Below, piece by piece: positions 8,777-16,701 of a stretch of DNA of 64,000 nucleotides. The DNA is taken from contig NZ_CP092831.1 in NCBI RefSeq assembly GCF_022531965.1, forward strand, positions 834,001 through 898,000, in the 5' to 3' direction. Each line of letters starts with the position of its first letter. The first letter of the stretch is position 1. Made by a program: the position numbers and the translations under genes. This stretch comes from Paenibacillus peoriae (GTDB taxonomy: Bacteria; Bacillota; Bacilli; Paenibacillales; Paenibacillaceae). The notes below the pieces were generated by a model that made no database searches, was not told the DNA's origin, and worked only from the letters and a program-made list of their open reading frames with translations.

Positions 8777-8805
8777 TTGACACTTTTGGTGAAAGCGCTT
8801 ATATT
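8777..8805 (+). promoter_or_regulatory. Sigma-A promoter of the frlB-frlD unit
   Basis: TTGACA (8777-8782) and TATATT (8800-8805) are separated by exactly 17 bp. A palindromic operator lies just downstream, where a repressor would block initiation. Confidence 0.8.
8789..8803 (+). promoter_or_regulatory. cre-like site overlapping the frlB promoter
   Basis: TGAAAGCGCTTATA lies between and over the promoter elements and resembles the CcpA-binding cre consensus, with mismatches at the ends. It suggests carbon catabolite repression of the locus. Confidence 0.55.
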
Positions 8806-8820
8806 TATCCCATAAACAAT

Positions 8821-8840
8821 ACGTTATATAACGTTATATA
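8821..8840 (+). promoter_or_regulatory. GntR-type operator 1 (frlB)
   Basis: Perfect 16-bp palindrome TATATAACGTTATATA (8825-8840), preceded by an extra half-site, so that ACGTTATATA occurs twice in tandem. The same palindrome core recurs upstream of the GntR gene (10733) and of the amidohydrolase gene (11557). Confidence 0.8.
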
Positions 8841-8856
8841 AAAAGGAGAGGTAAAA

Positions 8857-9828
8857 ATGATGAATGTACAACAGACGGTTCAGACGATTTATGAACAATC
8901 AAGTGGAGAGATTTCTGAGGTTTATTTAGTAGCTTGCGGGGGCTCATTAGTCGATATGTATCCCTCAAAATATTTCTTGGATAGTGAAGCGAAGAAGCTG
9001 GTAGCAGGCATGTATACAGCAAATGAGTTTGTGCACGCGCTGCCAAGACGATTAGGTAAAAACTCAGTTGTCATCGTGTGTTCCCATGGAGGAAACACGC
9101 CGGAATCGGTTGCGGCTGCTAAATCAGCCAAAGAGAAAGGCGCTTACACCATCGGCTTAACCCACAATAGTGAAGCGGCACTGCTCAATTACTCTGATTA
9201 TTCATTCCTCTACGAGTGGGGAGATGAGAGCGATGTCAAAAATAACCCGATGGCTATTATTTTGGAGCTTACTGTTGAGCTGCTTCAAGTCGCTGATGGC
9301 TATATGCATTATCAAGCTTTCCAGAACGGCTTGGGAGCAATCAATGGAATTATTAACAGGGCCAAAATACAAGTCGAACCGCGTGCCACTGTATTCGCTG
9401 ACAAATACCGCAATGAAGATCTCTTCTATATCCTGACCAGCGGAGCTTCTTATGGACATGCCTACGGATTTGCTATCTGTTCTCTAATGGAAATGCAATG
9501 GCTTCATGCGGCTTCAATCCATTCCGGTGAATTTTTCCACGGTCCGTTTGAAGTAACGGATAAAGAAACTCCATTTATTCTGATGATCAACGAAGGACGC
9601 ACACGGGCATTGGATGAGCGGGCACAGACTTTCCTGAATCAATATGCCGAGAAAGTAGAAGTAATCGATGCGAAGGAGCTTGGAATCGGAACCATTGCTG
9701 ACGAGGTTGTCGAGTTCTTTAACCCGGTTTTATTTTATAGCATTGTATGTGTTTATCGTGAAGCACTCGCAAATGTACGCAATCACCCACTGGAAACTCG
9801 CCGTTATATGGGCAAAGTAGCTTACTAA
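8857..9828 (+). CDS. frlB: SIS-domain fructosamine-6-phosphate deglycase (FrlB-like)
   Basis: Cytoplasmic enzyme of 323 aa that is predicted to split a phosphorylated Amadori compound (fructose-amino acid 6-phosphate) into glucose 6-phosphate and the free amine. It has two SIS domains like B. subtilis FrlB. The first shows VYLVACGGSLVDMYPSKYF and the sugar-phosphate loop CSHGGNTPESV. The second shows LTSGASYGHAYG, a Glu in SLMEMQW and a His in IHSGEFFHGPFEV, the positions that act in catalysis in the related FraB/FrlB enzymes. The C-terminal NHPLETRRYMGKVAY closely matches FrlB. RBS AAAGGAGAGG precedes adjacent ATGs. It lies 28 bp before the kinase gene. The exact amine moiety is not determinable; fructoselysine is only one candidate. 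Confidence 0.87.
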   Translation: MMNVQQTVQTIYEQSSGEISEVYLVACGGSLVDMYPSKYFLDSEAKKLVAGMYTANEFVHALPRRLGKNSVVIVCSHGGNTPESVAAAKSAKEKGAYTIGLTHNSEAALLNYSDYSFLYEWGDESDVKNNPMAIILELTVELLQVADGYMHYQAFQNGLGAINGIINRAKIQVEPRATVFADKYRNEDLFYILTSGASYGHAYGFAICSLMEMQWLHAASIHSGEFFHGPFEVTDKETPFILMINEGRTRALDERAQTFLNQYAEKVEVIDAKELGIGTIADEVVEFFNPVLFYSIVCVYREALANVRNHPLETRRYMGKVAY

Positions 9829-9856
9829 GCGCACTTACCAACAGGAGGAAACCATC

Positions 9857-10669
9857 ATGAAAGTTCTAGGCATTGGCGATAATGTGGTAGATAAATATGT
9901 TCATCTGCGCATGATGTATCCTGGCGGCAATGCGCTTAATTTCAGTGTGTTTGCCAAAAAAGCGGGAGTAGATGCAGCCTTTATTGGAGTATTCGGGGAT
10001 GATAACGAAGCACAGCATGTAGAACACATTCTCCGTGAGCTGGAAATCGACATTTCACGGTGCAGATATCACAGCGGTGAGAACGGCTGCGCACGTGTAA
10101 CCCTGGAAGACGGGGACAGAGTATTTCTGGGCAGCAATGAGGGAGGAGTTACACGTCTCCACCCGCTGAAGCTGAGTGAAGATGACAAGGCCTATGTTGG
10201 CGGGTTCGACCTTATTCACACGGGCTTGTACAGTCATACAGGGCACTTGCTGCCTGAATTGGAGACGTTGGGAATCCCTCTTTCTTTTGACTTTTCAGAT
10301 GATTTCGTAGATGAACAGGTCGAGAGATATATTGCGTACGCCGATTTTGCATTCTTCTCTTGCAGCCATATGACGGATGAAGAGACACAGAACTATATCC
10401 GCTCCAATCGAAAAAAAGAGGGGCAAATTCTGGTAGCCACACGCGGCGGAGATAGATCTATTGCCTATGATGGTACCAAGTTCTATTTTCAAACGCCTGA
10501 TTCCGTGGACGCTGTGGATACGATGGGGGCAGGAGACTCCTATATCACCGCCTTTTTACTGAGTTTTTTGAAAAAGGGTAATATTCAGGACGCTATGGCA
10601 GAAGGATCGAGGGTTGCCGCCCAGAGCTGTCTGGTAGAAGGTTCATTCGGATACGGCGTCCGTTACTAA
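9857..10669 (+). CDS. frlD: PfkB-family fructosamine 6-kinase (FrlD-like)
   Basis: Cytoplasmic sugar kinase of 270 aa predicted to phosphorylate the imported Amadori compound at C6, making the substrate for the neighbouring deglycase. PfkB features: N-terminal GIGDNVVDKY and the substrate-binding YPGGNALNFSVFAKK, and near the C-terminus DTMGAGDSY with the catalytic Asp at about residue 227. The overall sequence is close by eye to E. coli and B. subtilis FrlD. RBS AGGAGG. It is translated right after frlB, and an operator and regulator gene follow. Confidence 0.87.
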   Translation: MKVLGIGDNVVDKYVHLRMMYPGGNALNFSVFAKKAGVDAAFIGVFGDDNEAQHVEHILRELEIDISRCRYHSGENGCARVTLEDGDRVFLGSNEGGVTRLHPLKLSEDDKAYVGGFDLIHTGLYSHTGHLLPELETLGIPLSFDFSDDFVDEQVERYIAYADFAFFSCSHMTDEETQNYIRSNRKKEGQILVATRGGDRSIAYDGTKFYFQTPDSVDAVDTMGAGDSYITAFLLSFLKKGNIQDAMAEGSRVAAQSCLVEGSFGYGVRY

Positions 10670-10732
10670 TTATTTTTTTCAAATATCTTCACTTGTAAGA
10701 ATATGTAACATTTGATACTCTAAGTGGGAGTA

Positions 10733-10746
10733 ATATAACGTTATAT
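10733..10746 (+). promoter_or_regulatory. GntR-type operator 2 (regulator gene)
   Basis: Perfect palindrome ATATAACGTTATAT 18 bp before the start of the GntR gene, the same core as at 8825 and 11557. It suggests autoregulation. Confidence 0.8.
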
Positions 10747-10764
10747 GACAAGTGAGGGTACATT

Positions 10765-11478
10765 ATGTTGAATTCAGATCAAGCAGAGCCATTATATATT
10801 CAATTACAAAAAGCGGTCAAAACTGCTATTCATAATGGAACATATACGCAGGGAAGTCGTATACCGACTGAAACTGAGCTAAGCGAGACCTACAATGTAA
10901 GTCGAATTACCGTAAGAAAAGCGATTGCCGAATTGGTTCATGAAGGTTATCTGACCAAACGTCAAGGAAAAGGGACCTTTGTCAATGTACCCAAAATTGG
11001 GCGGAAGATTGAACATGTGATCAGCTTTACGGCTGCCTGCAAATCCAACGGCCTCTCTTCACACAGTGTGGTCACAGAACGTGAAATCATAGAAGCAGAT
11101 GAGGAAATTGCACATCAGTTGCAGCTGCCACAAGGAGAAAAAGTGTTATATATTCAGCGCCAAAGATACGCCGGTGATCGACCGCTCATGCTGGAGAATA
11201 ATTTTTACCCTTATGACCGATTTTCTTTTCTAATGGAAGAGCAGTTAGAGGGCTCTGTATATGAGCTATTGCGTCATAAATACAGCATCGATCCTAACCA
11301 ACCGGGAGAAACGATATTACAAATCGCCTTGGCGGATGAATACCAGGCAAAGCTGCTAGAGACAGCCATCGGACAGGCGTTGTTCTACATGCATACGATT
11401 ATTTATGATCAGCATGGAAGCCCCGTTCATGTAGGTAAGCAGTACATCATTGGGGACCGTTATCAATTCTCAATATAA
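10765..11478 (+). CDS. frlR: GntR/HutC-family repressor of the fructosamine locus (FrlR-like)
   Basis: DNA-binding regulator of 237 aa. The N-terminal winged helix-turn-helix (residues 1-70) carries IPTETELSETYNVSRITVRK and GYLTKRQGKGTFV, the standard GntR signature. Residues from about 85 to the end form a UTRA effector domain with LYIQRQRYAGDRPLMLENNF. HutC-type members bind sugar-phosphate-like effectors. Three matching palindromes, one before each transcription unit of the locus including its own gene, are its probable operators. Effector likely a phosphorylated Amadori compound, by analogy with FrlR; not shown by sequence. Confidence 0.85.
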   Translation: MLNSDQAEPLYIQLQKAVKTAIHNGTYTQGSRIPTETELSETYNVSRITVRKAIAELVHEGYLTKRQGKGTFVNVPKIGRKIEHVISFTAACKSNGLSSHSVVTEREIIEADEEIAHQLQLPQGEKVLYIQRQRYAGDRPLMLENNFYPYDRFSFLMEEQLEGSVYELLRHKYSIDPNQPGETILQIALADEYQAKLLETAIGQALFYMHTIIYDQHGSPVHVGKQYIIGDRYQFSI

Positions 11479-11518
11479 ATCCGTTGCCTGTTACGTAATG
11501 TTATTCAGGTACGGCGCA

Positions 11519-11552
11519 GCTTCTGCTTCCACTCTATGAGAGAAGCAGAAGC
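11519..11552 (+). terminator. Hairpin after the GntR gene, possible terminator
   Basis: GCTTCTGCTTC pairs with GAAGCAGAAGC (11 bp) around a 12-nt loop. There is no real T-tract after it, so it may only partly terminate. Confidence 0.5.
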
Positions 11553-11556
11553 AATA

Positions 11557-11582
11557 TTATAACGTTATATTACGTTATGTTA
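11557..11582 (+). promoter_or_regulatory. GntR-type operator 3 (amidohydrolase-transporter unit)
   Basis: The palindromic core TATAACGTTATA (11558-11569) is followed by a second degenerate copy (TACGTTATGTTA). It is the same core as at 8825 and 10733. No clear -35/-10 pair was found next to it. Confidence 0.75.
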
Positions 11583-11613
11583 TGAAGCGGATAAATAATG
11601 AGGAGGTGAAACT

Positions 11614-13200
11614 GTGCAAGGGAAGAAGGACACATTAGCGGACAAGGTTCTACTGTCAAATGCTATTTTTAATGGCTTAGAAAATGAAGCTTCGCCTGGG
11701 TTTATTGCACTGCGGGGAGAATGTATTGCAGCAGTGGGTCGTCCCGAGGAAGCACAAGCTTGGATAGGAACTGAAACGGTTGTCTGTGATTTGGGTGATG
11801 CTTTTATCATGCCAGGAGTTCATGACAATCATGTATTTTTTACCGGATATATGTCGATGCATCGGGGCGTGGATTTGACTCATGCAGCCTCGATTGGAGA
11901 AGCAGTGGAATCCATGCTGCAAGCGGCAAACAATCTCCCGCCAGGGAAAGATGTAACCGCTTACGGTTGGAGCGAGGAAAGATGGGGCAAGCTGCCGGAA
12001 CAAAGGTTGTTGGACGAGATGTTCCCTGATCGGGCGGTAATTGCCATTAACCTAAATAAAAGCTACTGCTGGATGAACCGACTGGCTCAGGAGAAATATC
12101 AATTTTTGCCGGATCAATGCAGTGCTGAGGCACGTGCTTTGCTACTCCAAGCCATGATGCAGGATCGCAGCCTTGTCAAACAAGAGTTTGTAGAGTTTTG
12201 CCGCCTGCTGGCTGCACGAGGAGTTACTTCCATAAAGGATATTGGCTTTGACCGGCATAGCGAGCTACTGCCGATTCTAGAAGAATTGAAAGAAGCAGGA
12301 GAACTGTCACTCCGATTTCATTTTTCGCTTGAACCCGTTGTTGTTGAACCGTTGGATATTGGCACCGGTATCAAGTATAAAGCACTTTATAATGGGGACC
12401 TTATTCGTTTTCAAGGATACAAGCTGATGCTTGACGGCGTTGTAGCCGATCATACAGGGGATATGTTGGAGCCTTACGCAGATATGCCTGAAGTCACGAA
12501 TTTAAGAACGGTTGATTATGAAAAAATTGAAGCCTCAGTTCTGGAAGCAGACAGCCAAGGTATCAAATGCTGCCTAACTGCAGAAGGGGATGCTGCAATT
12601 CGCCAGGCAGTATCGATGATTGAAAAATGCCGCGAACAACAAGGTAATCACCTTATCAGGCATTCGATCAGTGATCTAGAGTATCCTCATCCAGATGATC
12701 TGATTAGAATGGGCGAGAACGAAATTTTTGCCGAAGTCTACGCCCAAATCCTGCTACTGAATCCTTCTTACGAGGATGCTTATATGTCTGCTGTGGTAGG
12801 TAAAGACAATGAAAACCGCTTTTATAATTATAAATCCATGCTGGAGGCTAACGTGCCAATAACCATTGGGACTGATCTGCCTTTATTTATCACTAGTGTC
12901 CCTGATTCGCTGTATGCAGCCTCTCACCGATTATTCCCGGATGGCTCGCCTGCAGGAGGCTGGTATCCTGACCAAGGGATGCCGCCATCCGAAGTTTTAA
13001 AGGCATGGACCATTAATGGAGCCAAACATTGTTATATGGAAGAGGTTACAGGTACGCTGGAGGCTGGAAAATATGCTGACATCGCCGTTTTTGATCGCGA
13101 CCTCCTTAACGCATCCGCTGGGGACATCAGGGATGCCCAAGTGATATTGACCATTATGGGAGGGAAGGTTACGTATAACCATTCTTGGAATGAGGGATAA
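11614..13200 (+). CDS. Divergent YtcJ-type amidohydrolase of the fructosamine locus
   Basis: Protein of 528 aa with the fold pattern of amidohydrolase family 3: a small beta domain at both ends and a TIM-barrel centre. Recognisable parts are MPGVHDNHVFF, KLMLDGVVADHTGDML, RHSISDLEYPHPDDL, TIGTDLPL and GTLEAGKYADIAVFDRD. The usual HxH metal motif after the first strand reads HVF here. The barrel His of the usual HAIGD motif reads TAEGD, so at least two expected metal ligands are missing; the late Asp (GTDLP) is kept. GTG start follows AGGAGGTG. It abuts the transporter gene (2-bp gap) and sits behind the shared operator. It may process the amine part of the substrate or work without the usual metal centre; function unknown. 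Confidence 0.75.
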   Translation: MQGKKDTLADKVLLSNAIFNGLENEASPGFIALRGECIAAVGRPEEAQAWIGTETVVCDLGDAFIMPGVHDNHVFFTGYMSMHRGVDLTHAASIGEAVESMLQAANNLPPGKDVTAYGWSEERWGKLPEQRLLDEMFPDRAVIAINLNKSYCWMNRLAQEKYQFLPDQCSAEARALLLQAMMQDRSLVKQEFVEFCRLLAARGVTSIKDIGFDRHSELLPILEELKEAGELSLRFHFSLEPVVVEPLDIGTGIKYKALYNGDLIRFQGYKLMLDGVVADHTGDMLEPYADMPEVTNLRTVDYEKIEASVLEADSQGIKCCLTAEGDAAIRQAVSMIEKCREQQGNHLIRHSISDLEYPHPDDLIRMGENEIFAEVYAQILLLNPSYEDAYMSAVVGKDNENRFYNYKSMLEANVPITIGTDLPLFITSVPDSLYAASHRLFPDGSPAGGWYPDQGMPPSEVLKAWTINGAKHCYMEEVTGTLEAGKYADIAVFDRDLLNASAGDIRDAQVILTIMGGKVTYNHSWNEG

Positions 13201-13202
13201 AC

Positions 13203-14633
13203 ATGAACATCAAGAATAAGAAATGGAAATTATCCTTGCCCCATAGTTATACTTTAATATTTTTGATTATTATTACGGTCGCTACGTTGACATGGATTGT
13301 ACCCAGCGGACAGTTTGAGCGTCATGAAGTGACAGTGAACGGTGTGATCAAAACGGCAATCGTTTCGGGAACCTATCACACTGTACCCAAAACGGGTGAG
13401 AATGGTGATTTAAGACAGGGAATCCCCCAAATCCTTAGCGCCCCGATTGAAGGGATTATCAATGCTGCCGATGTGGTCTCTTTTGTCCTTATTGTAGGCG
13501 GCTCCTTCGGGATTATTCTGCAGACGGGAGCCATCGATCGTGCTCTGACGGCTCTTGCCAGGCGACTGAAGAATAAGGGGATTTTGCTTATTCCAATTGC
13601 CATGGTTATATTCAGTCTCGGAGGCTCTACCTTTGGGATGAGCGAAGAAATTATTCCGCTTTATGCAATTTTTATTCCGTTAATGTTTGCCCTAGGCTTC
13701 GATTCTATGACTGCTATTCTCATTCTATTTCTGGGAACGCAAATTGGCTATGTTGGTTCGACTGTGAATCCATTTTCAGTATTGATTGCCCAGGGAATCG
13801 CAGGAGTGGAGGGGAATCCTCAGCTCTGGCTGAGATTTATTGAATGGCTTGTATTTACTATGATTTCTATTGCCTTTACGATGTGGTATGCGCACCGGGT
13901 TAAGAGAAATCCGGAGAAATCCATTGTTTTTCAGAGTGATATTATAAATCGCGAGCAATTTATAAAAGAAAATACAGGTGAGGACGTCGTCTTCACGTTT
14001 CGGGACAAATTAATTATAGGTGGATTTATTGTAACGCTGGGAGCCATTGTCTGGGGAATTTTGGTCAAAGGCTGGTATATGACTGAAATCGGCGCCCTTT
14101 TCTTCGCACTCGGTCTTTTTGTCGGGGTAGTCACCAAAATGAGCCAGAAGGAGATAGCTGAGAATTTTGTAAAAGGGTGTGGAGAATTCATCTACGCTGC
14201 AGTGATTATAGGTCTCGCTCGCGGAATTCTGATCATCGCCGAGCAGGGTATGATCATTGATACCGTATTGAATGCACTCGCAGGCATCCTGGAAAGATTG
14301 CCAAATTACTTGTTCACAACCATTATGTTGGTTGCACATAATATTATTACTTTCCTGGTCCCATCTTCTTCGGGGGAAGCAGCACTAACTATGCCTGTAC
14401 TTGCACCGCTCGGCGATCTTGTAGGCATCAATCGTGAAGCCGTAGTCACAGCGTACCAGTTTGGTAACGGGTTAACCAATCTCATTTCACCGACAGGTGG
14501 AGTTCTGCTGGCAGGATTGGCCATTGCCCGGATCAGCTTTGGACAGTGGCTGAAGGTAATCTTCAAGCTATTCCCCATCCTGTGGTTAGTTGCTGCTATT
14601 TTCGCTGCTATTTCGGCTGCGGTGGGTATCTAA
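13203..14633 (+). CDS. YfcC-family membrane carrier
   Basis: Integral membrane protein of 476 aa with about 12 hydrophobic segments. Family features are SYTLIFLIIITVATLTWIVP at the N-terminus, GGSTFGMSEEIIPLYAIFIP, LVPSSSGEAALTMPVLAPL and GLTNLISPTGGVLLAGLA. The YfcC/DcuC-type family carries carboxylates, amino acids or peptides. Here it is the only transporter in the locus and is translationally linked to the amidohydrolase gene, so it probably imports the Amadori compound. That is an inference from context. A terminator follows. Confidence 0.83.
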   Translation: MNIKNKKWKLSLPHSYTLIFLIIITVATLTWIVPSGQFERHEVTVNGVIKTAIVSGTYHTVPKTGENGDLRQGIPQILSAPIEGIINAADVVSFVLIVGGSFGIILQTGAIDRALTALARRLKNKGILLIPIAMVIFSLGGSTFGMSEEIIPLYAIFIPLMFALGFDSMTAILILFLGTQIGYVGSTVNPFSVLIAQGIAGVEGNPQLWLRFIEWLVFTMISIAFTMWYAHRVKRNPEKSIVFQSDIINREQFIKENTGEDVVFTFRDKLIIGGFIVTLGAIVWGILVKGWYMTEIGALFFALGLFVGVVTKMSQKEIAENFVKGCGEFIYAAVIIGLARGILIIAEQGMIIDTVLNALAGILERLPNYLFTTIMLVAHNIITFLVPSSSGEAALTMPVLAPLGDLVGINREAVVTAYQFGNGLTNLISPTGGVLLAGLAIARISFGQWLKVIFKLFPILWLVAAIFAAISAAVGI

Positions 14634-14644
14634 TAAATCAAGTG

Positions 14645-14680
14645 AGAACCCCTGTCTTTTAGAGACAAGGGTTTCTTTTT
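14645..14680 (+). terminator. Terminator of the fructosamine locus
   Basis: GAACCCCTGTCT pairs with AGACAAGGGTTTC with one bulge, followed by TTTTT. Confidence 0.8.
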
Positions 14681-14742
14681 GTGTATAAGTTTACGTGGAA
14701 AATGAATAATATGGATAGCATTTTTCTAAGGAGGAAATAAAC

Positions 14743-16416
14743 TTGATGCTTGGTGATAATAGATTACTCATTGCTGCTCTAGGCGGTGTGAATGAAATCG
14801 GGAAAAACATGTATTTCATCCAATACGATCAGGATATCGTCGTAATCGATTGTGGTTCGAAGTTTCCTGATGAGAACTTGCCTGGTATTGACCTTATTGT
14901 GCCCGATGTCACCTATCTGCTGGAAAATCAGGATAAAGTCAGAGCGCTCATTGTGACTCATGGGCATGAGGATCACATCGGAGGTATTCCCTATCTGCTC
15001 AAGCAGATTAACATGCCCGTTTATGGGACAAAGCTCACCATCGAATTAATTAAGATTAAGTTAAGGGAACATAACCTTTTGCGTGATGCCGAGCTTCATC
15101 TTATAGATGCGGATTCAACCGTTCAAGCGGGAACGATTCAGGCATCCTTTTTCACCACGGTTCACAGTATCCCGGATTGCCTGGGTGTCTTTTTTCAGAC
15201 ACCGGAAGGAAATGTGGTCCATACCGGCGATTTCAAATTCGATATGTCTCCCGTAAGCGGACCTTTTCCCGATCTTCATCGAATGGCTGAAATAGGAAAG
15301 AAGGGGGTGAAAGTGCTGCTCTCCGAAAGTACAAATGCGGAAAGGCCAGGATTTACCCCTTCAGAACGTTTGGTTGGCGGGCATATTCTAGATGCATTTG
15401 CCAGAGCCAAACAGCAGGTGTTTATCTCCACGTTCGCTTCTAATGTTAACCGTGTCCAGCAAGTCATTGACGCGGCTGTGGAAACAGGCAGGAAACTGGT
15501 TTTACTCGGACGAAGTATGATAAATGTGGTGTCAGTGGCCAAGGAGCTGGGCTTCTTGCATATGCCTGAGGATTTGCTGATTGAGGCGGGAGAAACAGAG
15601 CGGTTTCCCGCAGAAGAAATTGCAGTTTTATGTACCGGAAGCCAGGGAGAGCCGATGGCCGCATTGTCACGTTTAGCCAATTCCCTGCATCCCAAAATCG
15701 AAATTTTGCCTGGTGATACGGTCATCATTGCTGCGGGAGCCATACCGGGGAATGAGCGAAACCTTTCCCAGGTTATTGACAACCTGTATGTGCTGGGTGC
15801 CCAGGTTATTTATGGATCAGGTAGCTCTACAGGGATGCACGTATCCGGTCATGGTAGCCAGGAAGAATTGAAATTAATGATGACTTTGATGAAACCACAG
15901 TATTTGATTCCTATACATGGTGAATTCAGAATGCTGTATCAGCATCGGCAGTTAGCGGAGTCTGTGGGGATTCCGATGGAGAATGTATTTATCGTCCATA
16001 ACGGTGACACGATTCAAATTGAAGAGGGAAGGGCATCCCTGGGCCCTAAAGTACCAGCTGGCAATAGTTTGGTAGACGGGTTGGTAACCGGTGACGTAGG
16101 TAATATTGTCCTGCGTGACCGTAAAAAACTTTCTTCAGACGGAATGCTGATTATTGTGATGACGTTGAGTAAAAATGAGAAGCAAATGCTCGCAGCGCCA
16201 GAGGTCATTTCAAGAGGCTTTGTATATGTTAAGGATTCCGAAGAGCTCATGAGTCAGATCCACGACACGATTATGTCCACAGTGAACGAGCTAACAGAAA
16301 TCGAAATGAGTCAGTGGGGACTGATTAAGCAGATGTTAAAAGATGATGTTGGTCGGTTCATTTACAATCAGACGAAGAGAAGACCCATGATTTTACCTAT
16401 CATTATTGAGGTTTAA
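14743..16416 (+). CDS. Ribonuclease J
   Basis: Cytoplasmic metallo-beta-lactamase/beta-CASP RNase with endo- and 5'-exonuclease activity in mRNA decay and rRNA processing, 557 aa. The zinc motif HGHEDH is at about residues 73-78, with later ligands in VHSIPD and HTGDFKFD. The beta-CASP domain shows TFASNVNRVQQVI and CTGSQGEPMAALSR, followed by GHGSQEELKLM and IPIHGEFRML. The C-terminal end RPMILPIIIEV is typical. Paenibacillus carry several RNase J paralogues, so I do not assign rnjA or rnjB. AAGGAGG is 8 nt from TTG 14743 and 11 nt from ATG 14746; either may be the start. Confidence 0.93.
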   Translation: MMLGDNRLLIAALGGVNEIGKNMYFIQYDQDIVVIDCGSKFPDENLPGIDLIVPDVTYLLENQDKVRALIVTHGHEDHIGGIPYLLKQINMPVYGTKLTIELIKIKLREHNLLRDAELHLIDADSTVQAGTIQASFFTTVHSIPDCLGVFFQTPEGNVVHTGDFKFDMSPVSGPFPDLHRMAEIGKKGVKVLLSESTNAERPGFTPSERLVGGHILDAFARAKQQVFISTFASNVNRVQQVIDAAVETGRKLVLLGRSMINVVSVAKELGFLHMPEDLLIEAGETERFPAEEIAVLCTGSQGEPMAALSRLANSLHPKIEILPGDTVIIAAGAIPGNERNLSQVIDNLYVLGAQVIYGSGSSTGMHVSGHGSQEELKLMMTLMKPQYLIPIHGEFRMLYQHRQLAESVGIPMENVFIVHNGDTIQIEEGRASLGPKVPAGNSLVDGLVTGDVGNIVLRDRKKLSSDGMLIIVMTLSKNEKQMLAAPEVISRGFVYVKDSEELMSQIHDTIMSTVNELTEIEMSQWGLIKQMLKDDVGRFIYNQTKRRPMILPIIIEV

Positions 16417-16470
16417 GATAGCGGCAAATGTCAAAACAAGATAGAGCTTGTTCAATACACGATTACTCAA

Positions 16471-16512
16471 AAAAAGACTTAACTCAGCAATTCAACTGAT
16501 TTAAGTCTTTTT
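16471..16512. terminator. Bidirectional terminator between RNase J and the flavoprotein gene
   Basis: AAAAAGACTTAA (16471-16482) pairs perfectly with TTAAGTCTTTTT (16501-16512), giving a T-run in both directions between convergent genes. Confidence 0.85.
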
Positions 16513-16701
16513 CATTTCCTTTTCCTATCTCCCCCAAACAAATGAGGATGCAGTGGTGGTATGCAGCGCAGCGGAGGATTTGAATCTGAAGAAGCGACAG
16601 CGTTCGCCTTTGCCACGGAATTCTTACCCTTAAATGTTTTATATAATCAAGAGAATCCCGTGGCAACAGCGATCGTAAGATCAAGTCCTACGCGCAGCGT
16701 C

